Of a stretch of 36,016 nucleotides of DNA, positions 15,527 through 22,592 are shown one piece after another (the first letter of the stretch is position 1; every line of letters starts with the position of its first letter). Where the stretch lies: positions 1-36,016 of the forward strand of contig JBJXFX010000116.1 in assembly GCA_046152925.1 (NCBI GenBank). The letters are read 5' to 3'. The DNA comes from CAMAUF01 sp046152925. Lineage in GTDB: Bacteria > Chloroflexota > Dehalococcoidia > Tepidiformales > Tepidiformaceae. The translations under genes were made by a program, and so were the position numbers. The notes below the pieces were generated by a model. It was not told where the DNA came from and searched no databases. It was given only the letters and a program-made list of their open reading frames with translations.

Positions 15527-16101
15527 TGGCCGAGACCCTGATCCTCGATCGCCCGGAAGCTGACGACCTGGCCGCCGCCGCGCCCGCCGCGCCGGTCTTC
15601 GATGTCGTCGACGGCGTCTGCGTGGAGCGCGATATGTCCTTCGATACCAGTTGGGTTGGCGCCCGATTCGTCTTCCGCCTTTCCGCACTCGCCGAAGCCC
15701 ACGGCGGTACCGTCGCCGGCTCCGACGGCGGCATCCAGATCTTCGGTGACCCCGCCAAGATCCGATTCCCCGATGCCAGCTACCTCGCTCCCGGCCGGAT
15801 CCAGCCTGGGAACCAAGCCACGACCTGGCTCCAGATCCCACCCGACCTCGTCGTCGAAGTCATCTCCCCAAACGACATGGCCGAAGCCGTCGACCTCAAG
15901 CGCCGGGCCTGGCTCGATGCCGGCGTCCTTCGCGTCTGGCTTGCCTATCCCGCCGCCCACGCCGTTATGGCCTTCGGCCCCGACGGCCTCATCCGCGAGT
16001 TCGGCCCGCAGGATGTCCTGACCGACGAAGTCGTCCCAGGCTTCGCGGTGCCCGTGGCGAGCTTCTTCCCGACCACGTCAGCAGCCGAGACGGACGCGTG
16101 A
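15526..16101 (+). CDS. Uma2 family (DUF820) endonuclease-like protein
   Basis: This 191-residue protein belongs to the Uma2 family, which has a PD-(D/E)xK nuclease fold. The likely catalytic set is D83 in FPDASYL, E111 in PPDLVVEVISPND and K125 in DLKRRAWLDAG. The C-terminal strand VLTDEVVPGFAVPVASFF (164-181) is also typical. Uma2 genes are extremely numerous in Chloroflexota and cyanobacteria; their biological role is unproven and has been proposed to be linked to mobile DNA. The gene is translationally coupled to its neighbours: TGATG with the upstream gene and GTGA with the downstream phosphotransferase. A relic of a second Uma2 gene lies at 18422-18508. Confidence 0.88.
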   Translation: MAETLILDRPEADDLAAAAPAAPVFDVVDGVCVERDMSFDTSWVGARFVFRLSALAEAHGGTVAGSDGGIQIFGDPAKIRFPDASYLAPGRIQPGNQATTWLQIPPDLVVEVISPNDMAEAVDLKRRAWLDAGVLRVWLAYPAAHAVMAFGPDGLIREFGPQDVLTDEVVPGFAVPVASFFPTTSAAETDA

Positions 16102-17138
16102 CCCTCGAGGTCATTCCCGCTGCCGAGCGCCGAGCGCACGGAGACCACCGGGCCATCGCTGAAGTCCTCGACCGATTCAGCCTCATGCCCGTGGCGCCGC
16201 CCGAGCCTGTCCCTGGCTCGAGCGTCAACCACAACTACCACGCCGTCACGCATGCCGGCCCGCGCTTCGTCCGCATCCACAGGGCGAACAAGTCGCGGAC
16301 CGAGCTGGAGGCGGAGCTCCAGCTCCTCGCCTGGTGCCAGCAGGCCGGCCTGCCAGTCATCCAACCGCTTGCGGGACCGGGCGGCCGCATCATCTTTTCG
16401 GCGTCTGGCCAGCTCGTCACGGTCTGGCCGTGGCTGGACGCCCCGCCGTTTGGCCGCGCGAGAGCGAGCACGACGGCGGGCGCAGCGGCCCTCGGCGCGC
16501 TTCAGGGCTCGCTCGACGCCACGCTCTCCGGCTACGACGGCGCCGAGCTGCCACACACCCGCCAATCGTGGAGCACCGAAGACGCAGTGGCGCGGCTTTC
16601 GCGCGTCGATGACCTCATTCGCTACTACCCGGCGCCGGGCGACGAGCAGCTCCGTCTCCAGGCCCAACTCCGAGCACAGCTCGCCCTCCTCGAAGGCGGC
16701 GCTGCCGATGCGCCCGAGTCTTTCGCGGGCCTCCCCACAGGCCCTGCTCACGGCGATTTCCACGACCGCAACGTGCTCGTCGATGCGCACGGCCAGGTCG
16801 CCGCCGTCGTCGACTGGGATGCCGTCTGCATCCAGCCCGTCCTCTACGAACTCTGCCGCGTCCTCGCGCTCGTCTGCGACGTCGAGCCCGCGCTGGTCGA
16901 CGCGTACGTAGGCGCGTACGCCGCGCGCCGGCCGATCGACCCGCACATCGTTGCCGCGAGCATCGAGCACTTCTGGCAGGTCACCCTCCACAGCACCTGG
17001 CTCTACGACCAGCGCTTCATCGAAGGCGATAGGCGCGTCGAGGTCTTCTTCGAAAGCCGCGCCCGGACGGTCACATGGTTCGCGGAGGCCACGAATCGGG
17101 CCTGGCTCGCCGCGCGCATCATCGCTGCTGCATCTTGA
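16098..17138 (+). CDS. APH-type phosphotransferase (aminoglycoside/homoserine kinase-like)
   Basis: This is a 346-residue protein with the APH/choline-kinase fold. The catalytic loop is HGDFHDRN (218-225; D220, N225) and the metal-binding motif VVDWD (237-241; D239) follows. The N-lobe has an SSVNHNYHAV nucleotide-loop equivalent (41-50) and FVRIH, where an arginine stands in the usual lysine region. It probably phosphorylates a small hydroxylated or amino compound; HSK2-like and spectinomycin-type relatives exist, and there is no specific reason to call resistance. It begins with a GTG overlapping the Uma2 stop by 4 nt and is the last gene of the overlapping trio. Confidence 0.85.
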   Translation: MTLEVIPAAERRAHGDHRAIAEVLDRFSLMPVAPPEPVPGSSVNHNYHAVTHAGPRFVRIHRANKSRTELEAELQLLAWCQQAGLPVIQPLAGPGGRIIFSASGQLVTVWPWLDAPPFGRARASTTAGAAALGALQGSLDATLSGYDGAELPHTRQSWSTEDAVARLSRVDDLIRYYPAPGDEQLRLQAQLRAQLALLEGGAADAPESFAGLPTGPAHGDFHDRNVLVDAHGQVAAVVDWDAVCIQPVLYELCRVLALVCDVEPALVDAYVGAYAARRPIDPHIVAASIEHFWQVTLHSTWLYDQRFIEGDRRVEVFFESRARTVTWFAEATNRAWLAARIIAAAS

Positions 17139-17150
17139 GCGTCGGCCCGC

Positions 17151-17163
17151 TAGGCTGGCGCCT
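17151..17163 (+). promoter_or_regulatory. -10 element placed for leaderless transcription of the thioesterase gene
   Basis: TAGGCT (17151-17156) lies 7 nt before the ATG at 17164, with no Shine-Dalgarno sequence between. The octamer GCTAGGCT also occurs at 18539-18546 upstream of the phosphotriesterase relic. Confidence 0.45.
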
Positions 17164-17619
17164 ATGCCCGAACCGCAAAGCAGCGCCCGCCCGACCACCC
17201 CCGCGGCCTACAACGAAGCCGGTGTTGGCCGGTTTCCCGGCCTCATCGGGATGCAGATCACGAGCATCGCCAAAGGCGCCGTCGAAGCCCGCATCGACGT
17301 CCAGCCCCACCACTGGGCGCCGAATGGCTTCCTCCATGCCGCGACCATCATCGGCCTCGCCGACACCTGCTGCGGCTATGGCTGCACCGTCAGCCTCCCC
17401 GATGGCGCCAACGGCTTCACCACCATCGAACTCAAGAGCAACCACCTCGGGACTGTCCGGGAAGGCGCAATCGGCTGCAAAGCCTGGCTCGTCCACGGCG
17501 GCCGCACCACCCAAGTCTGGGATGCCGAAGTCCGCGACGAAGCCAACGGCAAGCTCATCACCACCTTCCGGTGCACGCAGATGGTCCTCTACCCCCCGCG
17601 CCTGAACCCCGGAGGATAG
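17164..17619 (+). CDS. PaaI-type hotdog-fold thioesterase
   Basis: The protein has 151 residues, the usual size for a single hotdog domain. The active-site helix region PNGFLHAATIIGLADTCCGY (residues 53-72) matches the PaaI/YdiI HGG(x)AaLaDt pattern with N54, G55, H58 and D67. FTTIELKSNHLGTVREG (85-101) is the conserved second strand. Such enzymes hydrolyse acyl-CoA or aryl-CoA thioesters, often releasing stalled intermediates of aromatic or fatty-acid degradation. That fits the crotonase and acyl-CoA dehydrogenase genes in this window, but the substrate is not visible. The methyltransferase gene starts 2 nt after its stop codon. Confidence 0.85.
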   Translation: MPEPQSSARPTTPAAYNEAGVGRFPGLIGMQITSIAKGAVEARIDVQPHHWAPNGFLHAATIIGLADTCCGYGCTVSLPDGANGFTTIELKSNHLGTVREGAIGCKAWLVHGGRTTQVWDAEVRDEANGKLITTFRCTQMVLYPPRLNPGG

Positions 17620-17621
17620 CC

Positions 17622-18422
17622 ATGGCGAACACGCTGCCACCGCTCCGCTCCTTCGACCGCGTCGCCCACCTCTACGACGCCACTCGCGGCTTCCCGCCTG
17701 AGGCAGAGGCGGCGATCGCCGCCGGCCTCCGCGCCCTCCTCCCCTCCGGGGCTCCCCACCTCCTCGAAGTCGGGATCGGCTCCGGCCGCGTCGCCGCACC
17801 CCTCGCCGCGACCGGCGTCCGCATCACGGGGATCGACATTTCCGCGAAGATGCTCGCCCTCCTCCGCGCCAAAGCGCCGCAGGTCGACGCCCTCTTCGCA
17901 GAGTCCGCCCACCTCCCCTTCCGTAACGCCAGTTTCGATGCCGCGCTCTTCGTCCACATCCTCCATCTCGTGCCCGACCCCGTCGCCACCGTGCGCGACA
18001 CTTTGCGCTGCGTCCGGCCCGGCGGTGTCCTCTTCGCCTGCGAAACCAAAGTCCAGCCGAACACTATCACCCCGGCCCGCGAACACATCCGCGCCGTCGC
18101 CGCTGAGGTCACGGGCTCGGCGCTTCCACCACGCTCCCAGCACGACGGCCGCCATACAGGCGCCTTCCAAGACGTACTCGCCGAGCATGGCGTCACCATC
18201 GAGGACGTCACCCTCGCCCGCTGGCTCTCCCACGATTCCGGGCAGCTCCAACTCGATGAGACCCTCGGCAAGGTCCACTCCCACACCTGGGGCATCCCCG
18301 ACGAGCTACTCCCGGTCATCGTCGAACGCGCCCGGCCGGAAGTTGAGCGCATCTGCGGCTCGCTCGACCGCGTCTACCAAGTCGAGTCGCGCTTCCGCGC
18401 GCTCATCGCCCGCCTCCCCTGA
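17622..18422 (+). CDS. Class I SAM-dependent methyltransferase (UbiE/type 11)
   Basis: This 266-residue protein has the Rossmann-type SAM-binding motif LLEVGIGSGRVAAPLA (E49, G51-G55), D72 in ITGIDISAKML (motif II), the acidic/aromatic motif FDAALFVHILHLVPD, and a motif III-like LRCVRPGGVLFACE. It should transfer a methyl group from SAM to a small molecule or lipid; the acceptor is unknown. The ATG at 17622 is preceded by GGAGG inside the end of the thioesterase gene, so the pair is co-transcribed and coupled. Its last base is the first base of a Uma2 relic. Confidence 0.88.
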   Translation: MANTLPPLRSFDRVAHLYDATRGFPPEAEAAIAAGLRALLPSGAPHLLEVGIGSGRVAAPLAATGVRITGIDISAKMLALLRAKAPQVDALFAESAHLPFRNASFDAALFVHILHLVPDPVATVRDTLRCVRPGGVLFACETKVQPNTITPAREHIRAVAAEVTGSALPPRSQHDGRHTGAFQDVLAEHGVTIEDVTLARWLSHDSGQLQLDETLGKVHSHTWGIPDELLPVIVERARPEVERICGSLDRVYQVESRFRALIARLP

Positions 18423-18508
18423 TTCAAGCGCCCCGCACCCTCACCGACGAAGAACTCCTCCCAGGATTCGCCGTCCCGATCGCCAAGCTTTTTCCCGGCC
18501 CCCTCTGA
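18422..18508 (+). pseudogene. C-terminal relic of a Uma2 family gene
   Basis: Translation starting at 18422 gives 28 residues ending in a stop: IQAPRTLTDEELLPGFAVPI then AKLFPGPL. This aligns with the end of the intact Uma2 protein in this window (LTDEVVPGFAVPVASFF), sharing LTDE, PGFAVP, the following Ala and the FP. No start codon or upstream Uma2 catalytic region exists; the methyltransferase gene directly abuts it. It is read here as the surviving tail of a deleted second Uma2 gene. Confidence 0.75.
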
Positions 18509-18598
18509 ACCGGACGTTCCCACTCCGTAGCCCGTTCCGCTAGGCTTCCCTCCGCCACGCATGCGTGCGGCCGGACACCGACCCGAAGGAGGCGACGC

Positions 18599-18767
18599 AT
18601 GGCCACGATTCAGACCGCAACGGGGCCGCTCGACACCAGCCAGCTCGGCTTCACCCTCACGCACGAGCATGTCCGCGAAAGAACAGGATCTCGCCCGGGC
18701 GGGCCGCCATCACCCATATGACCTCCGGCACCCCCGCCGTCCCTTCGAGATGAACCAACCCCATTAG
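18599..18767 (+). pseudogene. Phosphotriesterase-family gene reduced to its ends
   Basis: An ATG at 18599 with a strong AAGGAGG upstream encodes MATIQTATGPLDTSQLGFTL then THEHV. That is the conserved start of phosphotriesterase-family (PHP/PTE, amidohydrolase) proteins, where HEH supplies two metal ligands. After about residue 25 the similarity stops and the frame ends at 18722. The following 90 bp, in shifted frames, give DLARAG, then ITHMTSGTP, then PRRPFEMNQPH. These resemble the usual C-terminus of the family (RAG...I..MT..NPRRFFE). The simplest reading is a large internal deletion plus frameshifts. The N-terminal match is good; the C-terminal one is tentative. Confidence 0.6.
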
Positions 18768-18776
18768 GAGTCACTC

Positions 18777-19568
18777 TTGGCTGATTTCGAATACACCGTC
18801 GAAGGCAACATCGGACTCATGCGGTTCAACCGCCCCGAGCGTCTGAACGCCATCACCTACGAGATGCTGGCGCTCATCGAAGACGCCGTGAAGTCCGCTG
18901 GCAGCGACGCGCGCGTCCGCAGCATCGTCCTCACCGGCGAAGGTCGCGCCTTCAGCGCCGGGACCGACCTCAACCAGCTCCAGAGCCAGGCACCCACGGC
19001 CGCCCGCAGCGGCCGCTACGCCGAAACCTACGACAAGGACCGCCCCGCACCCTGGACCTTTCTGGCCATCAAGAAGCCCGTCATCTGCGCGGTCAACGGT
19101 GCGGCCGTCGGCCTCGGCGTCGAGTTCACCAGCCAGTGCGACATCCGCATCGCCGGTGAATCCGCCCGCTTCGGCTGGGTCTTCGTCCATCGCGGCCTCA
19201 TCCCCGATACCGGCGCCGGCACCTGGCTCCTTTCGAAGCTTGTTGGCCCCCAGGCCGCGGCCTACCTGCTCTATTCCGGCGAGATCATCAACGCCCAGCG
19301 CGCCAAAGAGCTCGGCTACGTCTTCGAAGTCGTCCCCGATGCCCAGCTCCGCGACCGCGCTATGGCGGTCGCCGCCCACGTCAGCAAGGGCGGCCCCTTC
19401 GCCACGGGCCACGTCAAGCGCCTCCTCTTCCAGGGCCTCACCCGCGACCCCATGGACCACCTCAAGGACCACGTTCCTACCCTGGAGGCCATGTTCGCTA
19501 GCGAAGACTTCAAGGAAGGCGTCGCCGCCTTCCTCGAAAAGCGCGACCCCGATTGGAAGGGCCGCTAG
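18777..19568 (+). CDS. Enoyl-CoA hydratase/isomerase (crotonase) family protein
   Basis: This is a 263-residue crotonase-fold protein. The oxyanion-hole segments are GRAFSAGTDL and VNGAAVGLGVEF. The first catalytic glutamate (Glu144 of rat hydratase) is kept in LGVEF, but the position of Glu164 is Phe in ARFGWVF. A classic syn-hydratase is therefore doubtful, and isomerase, hydrolase or another crotonase reaction is possible. It probably acts on an acyl-CoA. The start is a TTG at 18777 with AGGAG (18766-18770) 6 nt upstream. The second crotonase follows after 41 bp on the same strand, most likely in the same operon. Confidence 0.88.
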   Translation: MADFEYTVEGNIGLMRFNRPERLNAITYEMLALIEDAVKSAGSDARVRSIVLTGEGRAFSAGTDLNQLQSQAPTAARSGRYAETYDKDRPAPWTFLAIKKPVICAVNGAAVGLGVEFTSQCDIRIAGESARFGWVFVHRGLIPDTGAGTWLLSKLVGPQAAAYLLYSGEIINAQRAKELGYVFEVVPDAQLRDRAMAVAAHVSKGGPFATGHVKRLLFQGLTRDPMDHLKDHVPTLEAMFASEDFKEGVAAFLEKRDPDWKGR

Positions 19569-19609
19569 ACTCCCGCCATCGCCCAAACTCGCCACCAGGA
19601 GCCGCCACC

Positions 19610-20404
19610 ATGTCCGATGAAACCCTGCTTTACGACCTCACCGACCACGTCGCCACCATCACCCTCAACCGCCCCGAGGCGATGAACGCGCTCACTCGGG
19701 ACCTCTACAAACGCCTCGAAGACGCCGTCCGCACCAGCCATTCCGACCCAGACGTCCGTTGTGTGATCATCACCGGGAACGGTCGCGCCTTCTGCTCCGG
19801 CGACGACGTCAAGCAGATCATGCTTGGCGAACAGCGCGATGCCAGCCTCCAGCGCCTGCGCGATGTCCGCCCGCGGCCGACGCCCGCCGCCGAAGCTATC
19901 CTCCTCTGCGATAAGCCCGTGATCGCCGCTGTGAACGGGCCTGCCGTCGGCTGGGGCATGGACCTCTCGCTCTTCGCCGACATCCGGGTCGCCTCGACCG
20001 CCGCGAAGTTCGGCGAGCTCTTCATCAAGCGCGGCCTCGTGCCCGACCTGGGCGGCCTCTGGCGCCTTCCCCTCGCTGTCGGCCCCTCGAAGGCAGCCGA
20101 GCTCTGCTTCACCGGCGACGTCATCTCCGCCGAAGAAGCCCTCCGTATTGGCCTCGTCTCTTACGTCGTCGAGCCCGACCAGCTCCTCACGAAGGCGCGC
20201 GAAATCGCGACGAAAATCGCCAACAACCCGCCAATCGCCATGCGCTACCTCAAAGAGGGCCTCCGCCAGTCGCGCCACAACTCCTTGGAGCAGATGGGCG
20301 CCTACGTCGGCTCGTCCCTCGCCTACCTCTTCACGACCGAGGACCATCGCGAAGGCGCCCTGAGCTTCGTCGAACGCCGCGAGCCCGTCTTCAAGGGGCG
20401 CTAA
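19610..20404 (+). CDS. Enoyl-CoA hydratase/isomerase (crotonase) family protein
   Basis: This is a 264-residue paralogue of the preceding protein. The oxyanion-hole segments are GRAFCSGDDVKQI and VNGPAVGWGMDL. At the two catalytic glutamate positions of rat hydratase it has Asp (GWGMDL) and Phe (KFGELF), so standard hydratase chemistry is not supported; a nearby Glu in GELF may substitute. The ATG has AGGAG (19597-19601) 8 nt upstream, and a -10-like TAGACT overlaps the stop codon of the previous gene (19566-19571), so it may also have its own promoter. It shares family and length with its neighbour but differs in most residues, so the duplication is not recent. Confidence 0.88.
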   Translation: MSDETLLYDLTDHVATITLNRPEAMNALTRDLYKRLEDAVRTSHSDPDVRCVIITGNGRAFCSGDDVKQIMLGEQRDASLQRLRDVRPRPTPAAEAILLCDKPVIAAVNGPAVGWGMDLSLFADIRVASTAAKFGELFIKRGLVPDLGGLWRLPLAVGPSKAAELCFTGDVISAEEALRIGLVSYVVEPDQLLTKAREIATKIANNPPIAMRYLKEGLRQSRHNSLEQMGAYVGSSLAYLFTTEDHREGALSFVERREPVFKGR

Positions 20405-20669
20405 CGCGGACGCACGAGGCACCGCAGCGGCTCCCCGCGCCGCCAAACCGGGTCCCGGCACAGCCAACCCGGATCGCGGCTCCGCACACGGTCAGAACCG
20501 CGACCGGAGGGAGCGGGCGTCGTCGCGCCTCAACGGCTTGCCACGAAGTCCAACACGACCCTTCCCAAAGGACACGTACGAGCCAACAACCCCCGCGTTT
20601 TCTCGCAAGTATTCAGATCCCGCCGCGCAAAGCCGAACTGTAACGGTGTAGCCACCATAAAGCGGGACC

Positions 20670-21140
20670 ATGAACGTTACGGTCGACCTCGCCAAGCCTG
20701 AACAGAAGCCCGTCCTGCGCGGGCTTTTGGCGTGCTACCTCCACGACCTCAGCGAATTCGATGGCCGCGAATTCTCCGAGTTCGGTGAGTTCGTCTTCCC
20801 CGAGCTCGACCACTACTGGCTCGAACACGACGACCGCTTTCCCATCCTCATCCGCGCCGATGGCCAACTCGCTGGCTTCGCGCTCGTCAAAAAGTGCGAC
20901 GCCGCCTGGTCCATGGCCGACTTCTTTGTCCTCCGCAAGTTCCGCCGGCAAAAGGTCGGCGCCGCCGCCGCGCTCAAAATCATCCCCGGCTTCGTCGGCC
21001 CCTGGGCGGTGACATCCGACAAGCTCAACGACCCAGCCCGCACCTTCTGGCAACGGATCATCCGCACCCAGACGCGCGACGCCTACACCGAGGTCGCCAA
21101 CGGCACCCAGATCTCCTGGAGATTCGTCGTCGAGGAGTAG
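20670..21140 (+). CDS. GNAT family N-acetyltransferase
   Basis: The protein has 156 residues, normal for a single GNAT domain. The acetyl-CoA binding motif A is seen as ADFFVLRKFRRQKVGAAAAL (R/Q-x-x-G-x-A pattern). It starts MNVTVDLAKPEQKPVLRGLL, a typical GNAT first strand and helix, with YLHDLSEFDG nearby as in related small acetyltransferases. It transfers an acetyl group to an amine of unknown identity. The 265-bp gap before it holds no recognisable gene, only a weak antisense frame on the other strand. It converges with the PPOX-type gene, with 7 bp between stops. Confidence 0.82.
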   Translation: MNVTVDLAKPEQKPVLRGLLACYLHDLSEFDGREFSEFGEFVFPELDHYWLEHDDRFPILIRADGQLAGFALVKKCDAAWSMADFFVLRKFRRQKVGAAAALKIIPGFVGPWAVTSDKLNDPARTFWQRIIRTQTRDAYTEVANGTQISWRFVVEE

Positions 21141-21147
21141 CGAAGGC

Positions 21148-21621
21148 TCAGCGCTTGATCTTGAAGTTGTCCCAGGTGACCGTCTTCTCGGGCGTCATCA
21201 CCACCCACCGCCAGTGCCGCCCGCGCCCCCGCGACTCGTTTCGCTTGCGCTCCGGCGCCTCGCCGTGGCCGCCCGCGTACTTCGTCCCCATTTGCCAGCG
21301 GACCGCTTCCATGTCTGGGTCGGCGTCCTCGTCCTCCGGTGTCTCCAACACTTCGGCCGTCCCCTGGAACATCGCACCTTGGAGCTCCGGGAAGCGCTCG
21401 TTCCGGTCCACCAATACCGTGCAGGCCGCGTTCCGGCGCAGGTTCACGACCTTTTGGCCACGGCAGTAGAAGTAGATCTTCCCCCCGCCCCAGCCAAACC
21501 AGAGCGGCGTCAGGTTGATCCGCGTGCCTGGCCCAATCGTGGCGACGCGCATGTTCCAAGACGAGGTCATCAGCTCGTCGAGTTGATCGGGCGTGAGTGA
21601 AAGCTCCTTTGGGATCGGCAC
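21148..21621 (-). CDS. Pyridoxamine 5'-phosphate oxidase-like (FMN split-barrel) protein
   Basis: This 157-residue protein has the flavin-binding split-barrel pattern: MRVATIGPGTRINLTPLWF (strand with ligand-contacting residues), then KVVNLRRNAACTVLVD, then LQGAMFQGTAEVLE. Members bind FMN or F420 and reduce small molecules or bind haem. The F420 option is attractive given the LLM oxidoreductase at 29679, but this is inference. The GTG at 21621 is preceded by GAGAGG 6 nt upstream and places the N-terminus at the usual position. A longer frame exists but would run through the tRNA gene on the opposite strand. It diverges from tRNA-Gly. Confidence 0.82.
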   Translation of the reverse strand: MPIPKELSLTPDQLDELMTSSWNMRVATIGPGTRINLTPLWFGWGGGKIYFYCRGQKVVNLRRNAACTVLVDRNERFPELQGAMFQGTAEVLETPEDEDADPDMEAVRWQMGTKYAGGHGEAPERKRNESRGRGRHWRWVVMTPEKTVTWDNFKIKR

Positions 21622-21651
21622 GGAAAACCTCTCGATTCTGGCGTCCCAGGA

Positions 21652-21660
21652 TGATACGCT
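21652..21660 (+). promoter_or_regulatory. Extended -10 promoter of tRNA-Gly
   Basis: TGATACGCT is an extended -10 (TGnTAnnnT) that ends 10 nt before the first base of the tRNA, predicting a start near 21667. No clear -35 box is seen. Confidence 0.45.
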
Positions 21661-21670
21661 AAGTCTCTGC

Positions 21671-21748
21671 GCGGGCGGGTGTGGTTCAATGGCAGAACGC
21701 GACCTTCCCAAGGTTGAGACGAGGGTTCGATTCCCTTCGCCCGCTCCA
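21671..21748 (+). tRNA. tRNA-Gly (anticodon CCC)
   Basis: A complete cloverleaf can be drawn. The acceptor stem is GCGGGCG (21671-21677) with CGCCCGC (21738-21744). The D arm contains GGTTCAATGGCAGAAC. The anticodon stem is CGACC/GGTTG around the loop TTCCCAA (anticodon CCC). A short variable region and a T arm with GGGTTCGATTCCC follow. The discriminator base is T, and CCA is encoded at 21746-21748. Confidence 0.95.
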
Positions 21749-21765
21749 AGTCTCCCCGCGCACGG

Positions 21766-22539
21766 CTACGGCGTCCTAGCCGGTTCGGCCGCTGGCACCC
21801 GGCCCGTCGCCTGGCTCCATGCTCCCATCAACGCTTCCGTTTCCCACTCGGCGACGCGTGCGTGCCCCGCTGCGTTTCTGTGGACGCGGTCGCCAAGACG
21901 GACGCTCCGGTCCGTTGGGTCCTCCCGGCCGGAGACCGAGACGTACGGCACGCGGAGCGCCGCACACAGCTGCCTCACCCGTTCGTCGAGTTGGCGCATA
22001 CGCCGCTCCGCACGCGCAGCGCCTGCTCGCGTCCCGCTCGTGTTAAACGGCGTGAGAGGCCCCCGGACAACCAGGACAATCGACTCGTCGAGCAGGATCT
22101 GGCGGAAAGCGGTTTCGAGCCGTTCCACCACCTCGTCCACCGTGAACTCGGGGTCGCCGCCGATCGCCCGGAGCAGCCAACTCCGCCCGAAGTGGTAGAA
22201 CCCGCGTTGGGAAAGCCACGACATCCGCGCCGTCGCTTTGCCGGCATCGGCCAGCCCCTGCCCGACCCGCCCAAGCCGTCTCCTCAGGCGAAGCGGCACC
22301 GATTCGTACGTCACCCAGTAGGAGGCCACGCGGACGAAGACGAGATCGGGCTCGACCTCGGAAACCCATCGCTTCACGGCCGCCGGCATCCGGTCGTTCG
22401 GCCAAAGCACCTTCGAGACCACGTCTACGGGCTCCCTGAACTCGGCCTCCATCGCGGTCGCACTCAGCCAGGCAGAACGCTGTTCCGGAGGGATATGGCC
22501 CTGCAAATCGTCGCTGTTCGTCAGCCGCAAAATGCGCAT
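21766..22539 (-). CDS. SGNH/GDSL-type hydrolase-like protein
   Basis: This is a 257-residue protein with an SGNH-hydrolase layout. Near the N-terminus, LRLTNSDDLQG replaces the GDS block, with the likely nucleophile serine in NSDD. Near the C-terminus, DRVHRNAAGH gives the DxxH catalytic pair. The middle contains DLVFVRVASYWVTYE and LVVRGPLTPFN, in the places of blocks II-III, but the Gly and Asn are not clearly conserved. An esterase or acetylhydrolase role is therefore plausible but not certain. The ATG at 22539 lies 7 nt after a TAGCGT box, suggesting a leaderless message. It follows tRNA-Gly on the opposite strand with 17 bp between them. Confidence 0.62.
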   Translation of the reverse strand: MRILRLTNSDDLQGHIPPEQRSAWLSATAMEAEFREPVDVVSKVLWPNDRMPAAVKRWVSEVEPDLVFVRVASYWVTYESVPLRLRRRLGRVGQGLADAGKATARMSWLSQRGFYHFGRSWLLRAIGGDPEFTVDEVVERLETAFRQILLDESIVLVVRGPLTPFNTSGTRAGAARAERRMRQLDERVRQLCAALRVPYVSVSGREDPTDRSVRLGDRVHRNAAGHARVAEWETEALMGAWSQATGRVPAAEPARTP

Positions 22540-22552
22540 CGCTCCAACGCTA
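22540..22552 (-). promoter_or_regulatory. -10 element placed for leaderless transcription of the SGNH gene
   Basis: On the minus strand TAGCGT (22552-22547) is followed by 7 nt and the ATG at 22539. A GGAG lies within the 7 nt, too close for ordinary initiation. Confidence 0.4.
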
Positions 22553-22592
22553 CCCGCTGGGGACGCATCGGGCCATGCGGACGGCCGAGGCC

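Noticed and set aside
14747..15841. N-terminal extension of the ABC1 kinase to an 817-residue protein.
   Set aside because: The extension is antisense to the nucleotidylyltransferase and Uma2 genes, and a good ribosome-binding site precedes the ATG at 14746.
16098..17138. Aminoglycoside resistance gene.
   Set aside because: Only the general APH fold is visible; the family includes many metabolic kinases and the neighbours give no sign of resistance.
20492..20671. A 59-codon minus-strand frame before the GNAT gene (starts MVPLYGGYTVTVRLC).
   Set aside because: Its codon use is less GC-rich than its neighbours and no family is recognised; it overlaps the GNAT start on the other strand. It could be a small foreign gene, but the sequence alone does not support it.
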